A DNA stretch of 64,000 nt from Anaeromyxobacter paludicola (GTDB lineage: Bacteria; Myxococcota; Myxococcia; Myxococcales; Anaeromyxobacteraceae): NCBI RefSeq assembly GCF_023169965.1, contig NZ_AP025592.1, positions 1,736,001 to 1,800,000 on the forward strand, read 5' to 3'. The notes beneath the pieces were generated by a model that was not told where the DNA came from, ran no database searches, and was given only the letters and a program-made list of their open reading frames with translations. Shown here one piece after another: positions 34,764 through 43,516 of this stretch. The stretch's first letter is position 1, and every line of letters starts with the position of its first letter. Made by a program: the position numbers and the translations under genes.

Positions 34764-36947
34764 CTAGTGCGACTTCTCTTCCGCCGGGAGCACCGGCATG
34801 AGCCGGGCGCCGAGGCCGAAGAGGAAGATGGTGGCCGCGATGAGGCCCACCGAGATGCCCCACTCGAAGACGCTGGGCGAGTAGCTCGCCGCGGCGATCT
34901 GCGGCATGGGGCCCTTGAGCGTCATCGCGAAGAGGACCACGCTCATGCGGTTGAGCACGATGCCGCCGGTGGTGAGGAAGGCGGCGAGGCCCAGCACGCC
35001 CGGCTTCTCGCGGAGGCTCTTCTGCGAGAGGAGGGCGAGCGGCAGGAGGCCGCCGACCACCACCTCGACGAGGAACAGCGCGCCCTTGGGGTTCGCGCCC
35101 ACGCCGGCGAGCTCGCCGCGGACGGCGACGTCGGCGAAGCGGGCCACCAGGTAGACGAGCAGCGCCCAGAAGGTGACCTGGCCCATCGCGGCGAGCTGCT
35201 TGACGCGGAGGGTACGGTTCCAGGCCTTCGCGATCCACATCTCCACGAGGATGACGAGGCCGAGGCCCGCCGCGATCGAGGAGAGGAAGAACAGGACCGG
35301 GATGACGGGCGACCACCAGAGGTGGTTGAGCTTGTCCGGCATGAGCAGCATGAGCGAGCCGAGCGAGCTCTGGTGCATCGTCGAGAAGGTCACCGCGGCG
35401 ATGGCCAGCATGATGGGCTCGGGCTTCTTGCCCTTCGGCTGGCGGAAGGTCCAGGCGAGGAAGCCGAAGACCACGAGCGCCAGCGCCGACCAGATCACCT
35501 TGCGCGAGAGGAGGTAGACGAACACCGACAGCGCGCCCACCACGTACACCGGCGCGTACTTACGCCAGGTCTCGGCCGCCTTCGCGAGGCCCCACCGCTC
35601 GAACGGCACGGGGAGGAACTCGAGGAGGAGGATGGTGACGTAGAGGCCCACGCACCAGGAGACCTCGAACATCGCCGAGTGCTCGGGAGCCTGCAGGCCG
35701 AGCTGGTAGAAGTGCCACGGCAGGCCGAGGTCGGCGAGCAGCGTCACGGTGACGAACGAGTAGCTCAGGAGGCCCATGAGGACCGCCGAGCGCCCGATCG
35801 AGTAGAGGTCCTTGCGCTGGGCCACGTAGATGAGGCCGGCCGTGGCGAAGGCGCCCGCGGCGACCGCGATCCAGACGAGGTCGAAGACGATCCAGAGACC
35901 CCAGGCGTAGGTGTCGGAGAGGTGGGTCGCCCCGCCGAGGCCGAGGGCGAACCGGGCCAGGAACGAGACGCCGCCGAAGGCCATGAGCGCCGCGAGCAGC
36001 AGATTCGCGGGCGTCCAGAGCTTCTTGTCGAGCCGCTCGAAGTGCGGGTGGTGGTCGTGGGCCTCGGCGGCCGCCGCGGCGGGCTTCGCCGCGAGGGCCT
36101 CCTTGGCGACCTCCGCCTTCCGCTTCTGGAGGGCGTAGGCGCCGCCGAGCACCGCGCCGACGCCGATGACGGCCGGCGGCACGGCGCCGAGGGCGACCTT
36201 GCTGTACTTGGGGTACGGCTCGGTCCCGACCTCGGGGAAGCCCAGCTTCGTGAACGGCACCGACGCCAGGTAGAGGACGTTGGTGCCGCCCGCCTCGTGC
36301 TCGCCGTAGACGTGGTCCACGTACTTGCCGGGGCTCTGGCGGATGCGCTCCTTCGCCTCCTTCAGGAGCTCCTCGCGCTCGCCGAACTTGAGCGCGCCGG
36401 CCGGGCAGGTCTTCACGCAGGCCGGGAGGGAGTTCATGGCCGCGAGCTGCTTCGCGTCCTCGGCCGAGAGGGCCTGGCCGTTGAACTCCGCGGGAGCCTC
36501 GAACTGGAAGCGCTCGTGGCACATGTCGCACTTCGAGATCTTCGGCGCGAGCGAGTCCCACTCCGCCATGGGCACGCCCCAGGGGCAGGCCCACATGCAG
36601 TAGCGGCAACCGATGCACTTGCTCGCGTCGTAGGCCACCGCGCCCTCACCGGTCTTGTGGATCGCGGTGACGGGGCAGGCGGAGGCGCAGGCCGGCTCCT
36701 CGCAGTGCATGCACTGGCGCTTGGCGAAGACGGTGCGGAGACCGCCCGGCGCCTTGTCGTCCTCGAGCTCGTGGAACTGCACCACGGTGAGCGTCTTGGA
36801 CGAGAGGGTGGTCGGGTTCTGGAAGTTGCGCGTCGTCGGGTTGAGCACGGTCTGCTCGCCCGGCATGTCCTTCCACTGCTTGCAGGCCGTCTGGCAGGCC
36901 CGGCAGCCGACGCAGTTCGTCGTGTCGATGAGGTAGCTCTTGCTCAT
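34764..36947 (-). CDS. Formate dehydrogenase FeS subunit fused to NrfD/HybB-like membrane subunit
   Basis: 727 residues. Residues 1-200 are a four-cluster ferredoxin: CVGCRACQTACKQW, CMHCEEPACASACPV, CIGCRYCMWACPWGVP and CDMCHERF with ACVKTCPAGALKFG. A linker holding one helix (VALGAVPPAVIGVGAVLGGA) leads to about nine or ten membrane helices (about 310-715) of NrfD/HybB type (TYAWGLWIVFDLVWIAVAAG; LPWHFYQLGLQAPEHSAMFE). The protein would pass electrons from formate oxidation to the quinone pool. These are usually two genes; here no stop or start separates them. The gene lies 24 bp downstream of fdhA. Confidence 0.92.
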   Translation of the reverse strand: MSKSYLIDTTNCVGCRACQTACKQWKDMPGEQTVLNPTTRNFQNPTTLSSKTLTVVQFHELEDDKAPGGLRTVFAKRQCMHCEEPACASACPVTAIHKTGEGAVAYDASKCIGCRYCMWACPWGVPMAEWDSLAPKISKCDMCHERFQFEAPAEFNGQALSAEDAKQLAAMNSLPACVKTCPAGALKFGEREELLKEAKERIRQSPGKYVDHVYGEHEAGGTNVLYLASVPFTKLGFPEVGTEPYPKYSKVALGAVPPAVIGVGAVLGGAYALQKRKAEVAKEALAAKPAAAAAEAHDHHPHFERLDKKLWTPANLLLAALMAFGGVSFLARFALGLGGATHLSDTYAWGLWIVFDLVWIAVAAGAFATAGLIYVAQRKDLYSIGRSAVLMGLLSYSFVTVTLLADLGLPWHFYQLGLQAPEHSAMFEVSWCVGLYVTILLLEFLPVPFERWGLAKAAETWRKYAPVYVVGALSVFVYLLSRKVIWSALALVVFGFLAWTFRQPKGKKPEPIMLAIAAVTFSTMHQSSLGSLMLLMPDKLNHLWWSPVIPVLFFLSSIAAGLGLVILVEMWIAKAWNRTLRVKQLAAMGQVTFWALLVYLVARFADVAVRGELAGVGANPKGALFLVEVVVGGLLPLALLSQKSLREKPGVLGLAAFLTTGGIVLNRMSVVLFAMTLKGPMPQIAAASYSPSVFEWGISVGLIAATIFLFGLGARLMPVLPAEEKSH

Positions 36948-36971
36948 GGTCGTGTCCTCGGCGGGAGGCCC

Positions 36972-39900
36972 TTAGGCGTTCCGCTGCCCCTCCACCTTCT
37001 TCACGTTGACGAGGCACGCCTTGGTCTCTTGCGTCCCGGCTCCCGGATCGACGGCGTCGATCGTCAGGTAGTTGGTCGAAGGACCAGTCGACAGACCCTT
37101 GAAGCCCCAGTTGTAGGGCATCCAGACCGTGGTGACCTCCTTGCCGTTGATCATGAGCGGCTGCATGCGCTTCGTGACCACCGCCTTCACGACCACCTCG
37201 CCGCGGGCGCTCCAGACCTTGACCTTGTCGTTGCTCTGGACCCCGAGCTGCTTCGCGAGCTTCTCCGGGAGCTCCACCACCGGCTCCGGGAAGAGCTCGT
37301 TGAGCCAGGGCACGTTGCGGGTCGTGGACCCGGCGCACCAGTGCTCGGCGATGCTCGACGTCATGAGCACGTAGGGGAACTCACCCGAGGTGCCGATGGG
37401 CTGCTTCCCCTTGACGCGCGGGTACTTCACGCAGGGGTTCACGGACACCTTGGGGTGGAGCACGTTGACGGTGGGGCTCTCCACCGGCTCGTACATCTCC
37501 GGCAGCGGGCCGTCCTTCGGCACGTAGCTCGAGTCGCGCGGCAGGTCCTCGGGCTTGGCGCCCGGGTCCTTGTAGACGCCGGCGAAGAGCCGGCCCACGC
37601 CCTCGGCGTTCATGCGGAACGCCTTCTGGCCGTTCGGCGTGTCGGGGCCGTCGGTCGCCACCGGGACGTCCGGCGTGTCGTTGCCCTTCCACTTCTTCTC
37701 GGCCTCGTCCCACCAGATGAGGGGCTTGGTGCCGGGCCAGGGCTTGCCGTTGGCGTCGCAGGAGGCCCGGTTGTAGAGCACCTTCATGTTGCCGGGCCAG
37801 GTCCAGGCGAAGCCGGGGTACAGCCCGAGCCCCGTCGGATCCTTCATGTCGCGCCGCTTCGAGAGGTTCTTCCCGCCGCCGAAGACGCCGGCGTAGATCC
37901 AGACGCCCGAGGAGGTGGAGCCGTCGGCCTCGAGGTCGGGGATCTTCTTGATGAACTCCCCGGTCTTGAGGTTCTTGCCGCTGATCTCCTTCAGCACGTC
38001 CTCGCAGCTGGCGTAGTCCCACGCCGCCTTGAGGATGGGCTGATCCTTGGGATCGGTGGAGCCCTTGTAGAGGTCACGCACCTTCTTGAAGACGGTGTCG
38101 ACGATCTCGTAGTCGGTCTTGGCCTGCCCCGGGGGCTGCACGCCCGCGTAGCGCCACTGCACCAGGCGGCCGGAGCCGCTGATGGTGCCTTCCTTCTCCA
38201 TGAAGTAGGCGGCGGGGAGGAGGATGACCTCGGTCTTGATCGACTTCGGGTCCACGCCGGGCCGCTGCCAGAAGGCGGCGGTCTCGGTCTCCCAGAGCTC
38301 CTGCACCACCAGCGTGTCGAGGGCGGCGAGGCCCTCCTGCACCATGGTGAGGTTGGCGTTGGTGACCATCGGGTTCTGCCCGATGGTCCAGAGCATCTTC
38401 ATCTTGCCGGCGATGGCCGCCTCGAAGATGCCGTAGACCGTGTAGTCCTTGGCCGCGTCCTTCTTCGGCAGGAAGCCGAAGCCGAAGTCGTTCTCCTTCT
38501 GCGCGTTCTCGCCGAACCAGGCCTTGAGGCCGTTGATCGTCATCTTCGCGCGGAAGGTGCCGTTGTCCTTGGTCCAGGCCTCGAGCGTCGGCTGGTTGTG
38601 CACCGGGTAGTTGAGGTACCCGAACATGTAGCCGTGCAGCACCGACATGTCGCAGGCGCCCTGCACGTTCGGCTCGCCGCGCAGCGCGTTCACGCCGCCG
38701 CCCATCTTGCCGATGTTGCCGAGCAGCATCTGCAGGATGCCGTAGCAGCGGATGTTCTGGATGGCGACCGTGTGCTGCGTCATGCCGAGCGCGTACATGA
38801 TCGTGCCCGGCTTGTTCGCCGCCATGGTCTCGGCGATGAGCTTGATCTGCGCGGCGGGGACGCCGGAGATCTGCTCGCCCACCTCGGGGGTGTAGCGGCT
38901 GAAGTGCTGCTTCAGCTTCGAGAAGGCGCAGCGCGGGTCGTCGAGGCTCGCGGCCTTCTGCGGCTTGTGGGTCTTCTTGTCGAGGTCGTAGCTCCAGGAG
39001 GCCTGGTCGTACTTGTGCTTGTCCTCGTGGAAGCCCGTGAAGAGGCCGTCGGCGAAGCCGAACTCGTCGCTCACCGTGTAGAGCGCGTTGGTGTGCAGCT
39101 TCACGTACTCCTCGTCGTAGAGCTTGTTGACGAGGATGTGGTTGATGACCGCCGAGAGGAACGCGATGTCCGCGCCGGGCCGGATGCGGGCGTAGATGTC
39201 CGCCATCGACGAGGTGCGGTTGAAGCGCGGATCGACGTGGATGATCTTGGCGCCGTTCTGCTGCGCCTTGCGCATCCACTTGAGCGCCATCACGTGGTTC
39301 TCGGCGCAGTTGCTACCCTCGATGAGGAACACCTTGGCGTGCTGGAGATCCGCCCAGTTGTTCGTCATCGCGCCACGGCCGAACGAGGCCCCCAGACTGG
39401 GGACCGTGGGGCTGTGTCAAAGTCGTGCCTGGTGCTCGATGAAGCTCGTGCCGAAGAGGCGCCCCATCTTGTTGATGAGGTAGCACTCCTCGTTGGTGTT
39501 CTGGGCGCCGCCGAGGAAGGCGAGGGAGTCGGTCCGGTTCACCGGGTACTCGACGTCGCCGTCCTTCTGCGTGGCGATCCAGGTCTGATCGCGGGTCTCC
39601 TTGATCTTCTTCGCGATCTTCTCGTAGGCCTGCTCCCAGCTGATCTCCTGCCACTTGTCCGAGCCCGGGGCCCGGTACATCGGCACCTTGACCCGGCGCG
39701 GCGACTCATGGGTCGCGCGCATGGCGGCGCCCTTGGTGCAGAGCGCGCCCTGGTTGATGGCGTGGCCCGGATCGCCCTCGAGGCTGACGAGCTTGCCGTC
39801 CTGGACGTGACCGACCATGCCACAGCCGCACGAGCAGAAGTTGCAGGCGGTGGTGTACTCCTTGGCCCCCTTGAGCTTCAGTCCGCGGTTGGCTGCCTGG

Positions 39901-39992
39901 ACCTGCTTCTCGCTGAGCCCGAGCTCCGCGAGGGCGAGGCCGGTACCCACACCGGCAGTGACCTTCAACCACTGTCTTCTACCGAGACTCAT
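36972..39992 (-). CDS. fdhA: Selenocysteine formate dehydrogenase catalytic subunit, Tat-exported
   Basis: 1006 residues if UGA at 39417-39419 is read as Sec192. The start at 39992 gives a Tat signal (MSLGRRQWLKVTAGVGTGLA). The N-terminal [4Fe-4S] motif is CNFCSCGCGMVGHV, with a later LCTKGAAMRA. The UGA is preceded by TSFIEHQARL and followed by HSPTVPSLGASFGRGAMTNN, matching the Sec site of respiratory FdnG-type enzymes. The frame then runs without a break for 816 codons through molybdopterin domains (FLIEGSNCAENHVMALKWMR; YALGMTQHTVAIQNIRCYGI). It oxidises formate in the periplasm using a bis-MGD cofactor. Apparent two-part coding is therefore recoding, not a frameshift. Confidence 0.93.
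39387..39405 (-). promoter_or_regulatory. Bacterial SECIS-like hairpin in fdhA
   Basis: Starting 11 nt after the UGA, the mRNA can form a 7-bp stem GGUCCCC / GGGGGCC (one U-G pair) with the 5-base loop AGUCU. The distance and the GU-containing loop are close to the E. coli fdhF SECIS (loop GGUCU), the SelB-binding element directing selenocysteine insertion. Confidence 0.85.
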
Positions 39993-40051
39993 CCCTGGTT
40001 GTCCTCTCTTGGCCGGGCGCCCGTGGGCGCACGATTTGCGAACCGATCCGA

Positions 40052-40169
40052 CCGCTTTTTGAAGCGGGCGCACCTTTTGCCCCGCCAAGGACCTCCGGAC
40101 GGGGCGCGCGGGCGGTAGATGCTGGAATCGAGCCAGCACGATTCCGGCGCCTTCCGGCGCCCTTACCGC
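40052..40169 (-). promoter_or_regulatory. Structured leader upstream of fdhA
   Basis: The 258-bp gap between moaA and fdhA contains several perfect stems. An outer stem GCGGTA/TACCGC (40112-40117 with 40164-40169) encloses two hairpins, GGAATCG/CGATTCC (40124-40130 with 40139-40145) and GGCGCC/GGCGCC with a GGAA tetraloop on the minus strand (40146-40151 with 40156-40161). Together they form a compact three-way junction. Two more hairpins follow toward fdhA, at 40079-40105 (GCCCCG/CGGGGC) and 40052-40067 (CCGCTT/AAGCGG). No known riboswitch class was recognised with confidence. Confidence 0.5.
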
Positions 40170-40250
40170 AGAAATCGTGGAGCGGAGGAGTCCTCGCGCG
40201 ATCCCACCTGCCCCGTGGAGCAGGCAAGTCGCCGTGACTCGGCGGAAAAT

Positions 40251-41234
40251 TCAGCCGCCGATACCGGCCAGGTTCCAGGCCAGACCGGCCCGGCCCTCGG
40301 AGAGCCGGTGCGCCCGCGGCTTCTCTCCGACCAGCTCGGCGAGCCGGGCCGCCAGCGCCGGGCCCTGGCCGTCGGACTGCAGCAGCGGCCGCAGCGACGC
40401 GTCCTTCTCGCCGAACAGGCAGAGCCGCAGCGCCCCCTGGCTCGAGACCCGGAGCCGGTTGCAGCCCTCGCAGAAGTGGGCGGCGGTGGGCGCGATCACG
40501 CCGACGGTGCCGGCGTGGGCCGGGTGGCGGTACTCGACGGCCGGGCCGTCGGTCGCGCCGCGAGGGGCGGCGGCGAAGCCGCGGGCGGCGAGCGCCTCCT
40601 CGACCCAGGCCACCGGGCGGTGGTTCGCCGCGTAGTAGCCCTGGTCGCAGCCCGTGCGCATGAGCTCGATGAAGCGGACCGAGATCGGCACGTCCCGCGT
40701 CCAGCCCACGAAGCGCGCGAGCTCGGCCTCGCCCAGGCCACGGAGCAGCACCGCGTTCACCTTGACCGGCGCGAAGCCCTCCGCGAGCGCCGCCTCGATC
40801 CCGGCGAGAACCTGCGAGAGGAGCGGCCTCCGCGTGACCTCCTCGAAGCGCCGCGGGTCGAGGCTGTCCACGCTCACGTTGAGGGCGGTGAGCCCGGCCT
40901 CGCGGAGCGGGCGGGCCAGCCGGACGAGGTCGTAGCCGTTGGTGGTGAGCGCCACCTTGCGGATGCCCGGCGTCCCGGCCACCGCCTCGACGAGCTGGAC
41001 CAGATCCTTGCGGACCGTCGGCTCGCCGCCGGTGAGCCGGACCTTCTCGACGCCCAGGCCGGCGAAGGCGGCGGCGAGGCGGCGGACCTCGGCGGGCGTG
41101 AGCGGCGCCGGGAGCCCGGGCGTGGCCCGGTAGCCGTCGGGCAGGCAGTAGGCGCAACGGAAGTTGCACGCCTCCGTGACCGAGAGCCTGAGGTAGGTGA
41201 AGCGACGCCCGAAGGCGTCCTGAAGGCGCAGCAC
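40251..41234 (-). CDS. moaA: GTP 3',8-cyclase MoaA (molybdenum cofactor synthesis)
   Basis: 327 residues from GTG at 41234, preceded by AAGGGG; an upstream extension reads through a structured leader and is unlikely. Radical SAM motif TEACNFRCAYC gives Cys23, Cys27 and Cys30. The C-terminal second [4Fe-4S] cluster ligands are in AHFCEGCNRLRVSSQGALRL then C. The protein ends in Gly-Gly (NLAGIGG), which MoaA needs for activity. It converts GTP to 3',8-cyclo-7,8-dihydro-GTP, the first step of molybdopterin synthesis. Placement next to the Mo/W-dependent formate dehydrogenase supports a shared function. Confidence 0.96.
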   Translation of the reverse strand: MLRLQDAFGRRFTYLRLSVTEACNFRCAYCLPDGYRATPGLPAPLTPAEVRRLAAAFAGLGVEKVRLTGGEPTVRKDLVQLVEAVAGTPGIRKVALTTNGYDLVRLARPLREAGLTALNVSVDSLDPRRFEEVTRRPLLSQVLAGIEAALAEGFAPVKVNAVLLRGLGEAELARFVGWTRDVPISVRFIELMRTGCDQGYYAANHRPVAWVEEALAARGFAAAPRGATDGPAVEYRHPAHAGTVGVIAPTAAHFCEGCNRLRVSSQGALRLCLFGEKDASLRPLLQSDGQGPALAARLAELVGEKPRAHRLSEGRAGLAWNLAGIGG

Positions 41235-41249
41235 GATGCCCCTTTCCAA

Positions 41250-41370
41250 GGTCCGGGGAGGCGAGCGCGTTTCCGTTCTCGCCCCGGTGGACGGCCTCTG
41301 GCCGCCCACGGCCCAGGTTCCCTGCCCTCGCCAGAGGGTTTAGGAGCCGGGGCTCGGAGTCATCTCTCTG
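41250..41370 (-). promoter_or_regulatory. Candidate riboswitch-like leader of moaA (Moco-type possible)
   Basis: Upstream of moaA, nested perfect stems are present: an outer GCCCCGG/CCGGGGC (41281-41287 with 41347-41353), extended in the mRNA by CCG/CGG across an asymmetric loop, and an inner CCTCTGGC/GCCAGAGG (41295-41302 with 41330-41337) closing a purine-rich apical part. The position and nested architecture fit a metabolite-sensing leader such as the Moco RNA motif often found before moaA. I could not align it to the consensus, so the class is unproven. Confidence 0.5.
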
Positions 41371-41466
41371 GGCCGCAGATTACACGGTGCGGCGAAGGAG
41401 GGGAAGTGGCGCGCGGCCGCAGCCCCTCGGCGCCAGCGCAGGGCCCCCTCGCGAAGGCGCGGAGGG

Positions 41467-42339
41467 TCAGCGCCAGCGCAGGTTGTGCGAGAACATGCGG
41501 TGCCGGAGCAGCTCGAGATCGTCGTCGTCGAGCAGCCCGCGCTCCACGAAGAACTGCCCGATGGGGCGCTGCAGCCGGAGCTGGCGGCCGAGGGTGGCGA
41601 GGAGCTGGAACGGCGTGAGGTAGCCCTCGCGGAGGGCGTACTCGCCGAACGGCACCTGCGAGGCCGCCTCGGCCAGCCGGCGCGCGAGCAGCTCCGCCAC
41701 CTCCGCCGGCGTGAGGAAGCCGAAGCCGGTCGCGATGGCGCCGACCGCCGGCCGCTGACGCCGCTGCCAGGCGACCGCCTCGACCATGGCGGACCAGGGC
41801 ACCTTCCCGCTGTAGTAGAGGAACTCGGCGAGCTTGAGCCGCCGGCGCGGGAGGCCGGCCTCGCCGGGGCTCCAGACCCGCTGGCCCCCGGCGGCGAACG
41901 GCGAGGCGCCGGCGCGACCGCCCTGCCCGGTCCGGTGGAACGGCGACCGGGCCGAGGCGCCCGCGCCGGGCGAGCCCTCGCGACGGGCCTCGGCGTCCGG
42001 CGCCGGGCGCGGCGGGGCCGGGCGCGGCGGCGGCCGGTGGTCGCGGCGCGGCGCCGGCGCCGGGCGAGGGCGCGGCGGCGGCCGGTGGGGCGCGGCCGGG
42101 ATGACGCGCAGCGCGGCGAGGGCGCGATAGGCGTCGGAGACCGCGGTGAACTCGCGCGCGAGCTCGTCCGGGGCGCGGCCGAGGGCGACGGCGCGGTCGG
42201 GGTGGGTCTCGAAGGAGCGCCGGCGGAAGGCGGCGCGGAGCTCCAGCTGCCAGCGCGCGTGCGGGGTGAAGCCGGGGCCGAACAGGAGCCGGCCGGCCTG
42301 CAGGACCTCGTCGAACGTCAGCTCCAGCGCCTCGGTCAC
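41467..42339 (-). CDS. J-domain protein with C-terminal GspE-N-like repeats
   Basis: 290 residues from GTG at 42339. The N-terminal J domain (about 5-75) carries the HPD tripeptide in FETHPDRAVALGRAPDELAR and a helix IV-like FTAVSDAYRALAALRV. A long Pro/Arg linker (HRPPPRPRPAPAPRRDHRPP) follows. The C-terminal part (about 165-285) has repeated short helices with LAEFLYYSGKVPWSAMVEAV and IGQFFVERGLLDDDDLELLR, resembling the N-terminal domain of type II/IV secretion ATPases. HPD proteins stimulate Hsp70; the C-terminal module may target it to a secretion or motility complex. No DnaK gene is near. Confidence 0.8.
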   Translation of the reverse strand: MTEALELTFDEVLQAGRLLFGPGFTPHARWQLELRAAFRRRSFETHPDRAVALGRAPDELAREFTAVSDAYRALAALRVIPAAPHRPPPRPRPAPAPRRDHRPPPRPAPPRPAPDAEARREGSPGAGASARSPFHRTGQGGRAGASPFAAGGQRVWSPGEAGLPRRRLKLAEFLYYSGKVPWSAMVEAVAWQRRQRPAVGAIATGFGFLTPAEVAELLARRLAEAASQVPFGEYALREGYLTPFQLLATLGRQLRLQRPIGQFFVERGLLDDDDLELLRHRMFSHNLRWR

Positions 42340-42406
42340 GCCCGCTCCTCGCGAGCGATATCTACCGCGCCGGCGGGGCGCGGGGCCAGTTCCCGTCCGC
42401 CGGCGG

Positions 42407-43516
42407 CTACCGCGTGCTGCGGTACAGGATGTCGTAGCTCTGCCAGATGGTCTGCACGGTCGGCATGATCTGGGCGAGCGAGCGGTTCCAGCGGGCGATG
42501 CCGGAGGTGGCGACGAAGACCACGTCGCGCGGACGGAGGCGGAAGCGGGTGGCGAGCAGCATCGCGTCGGCGCGGCTGGCGTCGAGCCGGTAGACCTCCG
42601 GGGCCTCGTAGGTGCCCCGGAGCACGAAGATCTGCGCCGGGTTCGCGGCCAGCGGGTCGAGCCAGCCGACGTCGGAGAGGGCCTCGGCGAGCGTCATCCG
42701 GCCCTTCACCATCTGCCGGGTCTGCGGGAGCCGGACCTCGCCCACCACGAAGACGCGGTTGCGGCTCCGGTCCGGGACGTGGAGGACGTCGCCGTCCTGC
42801 AGGAGCCAGTTCGGGCTCTGGTCCCCGAGCTCCTGCAGCGCCTGCACGTCGAGCACGAAGCGCTGGCCGTTGCGCGAGAGGACCACGTGCCGCAGGTCGG
42901 CCTCCGGCCCCGGACCGCGCGCGAGCCCGAGGGCGTCCTGCACCCGGACCGGCACGTCGGTGATGGGGAAGGTGCCGGCGCCGAGCACCTCGCCGGAGAC
43001 CTGGAAGCGCTTGCCGCGGTAGGAGGCGACGAGGACCTGGATCTGCGGGAAGTGCACCACCGTGGACAGCCGGTCCGTGAGCGCGCGCCGGGCCTCCTCG
43101 AGCGTCAGGCCGCCCACCTTGAACCGGCCCACGTACGGGAAGGAGACGTAGCCCTCGGAGCTCACCGGGTAGCCGGTGTTCTCGGCGGCGCGGTACTGGC
43201 CGGCCGGGATGGTGAGCTCCGGGTGGTCGTAGACGATGACCGTGAGCACGTCGTGCGGCGCGATCCGGTACTCGTAGCTCGCGGCCAGCGCGGCGTTCGG
43301 GTCGGGGAGCGCCGCGCGCCGGACCTGGCTCGACGTGATCGCCTGCGCCTCGATGAGCTTCGGGTCGATGGGCTGGACGCGGAAGGCCGCCGGCGAGGGC
43401 GGGCTCTTCCCCTCCCCTCGGCTCTCCAGGGCGCCGGCGTCGAGCCTCGTCGCGGGCAGGAGGCAGCCCGTCGCGCAGAGCGGGGCCAGGGCGAGGAGGA
43501 GGACGCGGCGGGTCAT
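42407..43516 (-). CDS. Wza-like polysaccharide export lipoprotein
   Basis: 369 residues with a lipoprotein signal (LLLALAPLCATGCLLPATRL, Cys18). The polysaccharide export domain begins at SYEYRIAPHDVLTVIVYDHP and continues with YVSFPYVGRFKVGGLTLEEA. SLBB-like beta-grasp parts follow (FQVSGEVLGAGTFPITDVPV; VFVVGEVRLPQTRQMVKGRM), then the C-terminal segment RLRPRDVVFVATSGIARWNR ending in a probable amphipathic helix. Wza proteins form the outer-membrane exit for capsule or exopolysaccharide. No Wzc/Wzb gene is seen in the window. It opens the surface-polysaccharide locus. Confidence 0.92.
   Translation of the reverse strand: MTRRVLLLALAPLCATGCLLPATRLDAGALESRGEGKSPPSPAAFRVQPIDPKLIEAQAITSSQVRRAALPDPNAALAASYEYRIAPHDVLTVIVYDHPELTIPAGQYRAAENTGYPVSSEGYVSFPYVGRFKVGGLTLEEARRALTDRLSTVVHFPQIQVLVASYRGKRFQVSGEVLGAGTFPITDVPVRVQDALGLARGPGPEADLRHVVLSRNGQRFVLDVQALQELGDQSPNWLLQDGDVLHVPDRSRNRVFVVGEVRLPQTRQMVKGRMTLAEALSDVGWLDPLAANPAQIFVLRGTYEAPEVYRLDASRADAMLLATRFRLRPRDVVFVATSGIARWNRSLAQIMPTVQTIWQSYDILYRSTR

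Noticed and set aside
39369-39416. A nonsense mutation or frameshift making fdhA a pseudogene
   Set aside because: The frame is identical on both sides, the UGA lies at the known Sec position and a SECIS-like hairpin follows.
40052-40067. Anticodon arm of tRNA-Sec (CTTCAAA-like loop in the minus strand)
   Set aside because: No acceptor, D or T arms can be built around it; the loop is 4 bases, not 7.
32373-40118. A rightward open frame of more than 2500 codons opposite the PRTase-hydrolase, fdhE and formate dehydrogenase genes
   Set aside because: It is antisense to well-recognised genes, low-complexity (Arg, Val, Leu, His) and typical of stop-poor frames in 73% GC DNA.
40112-40169. A tRNA-like T arm (GCTGG CTCGATT CCAGC on the minus strand)
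   Set aside because: No anticodon or acceptor stem of proper length fits; the alternative three-way junction explains the pairing better.
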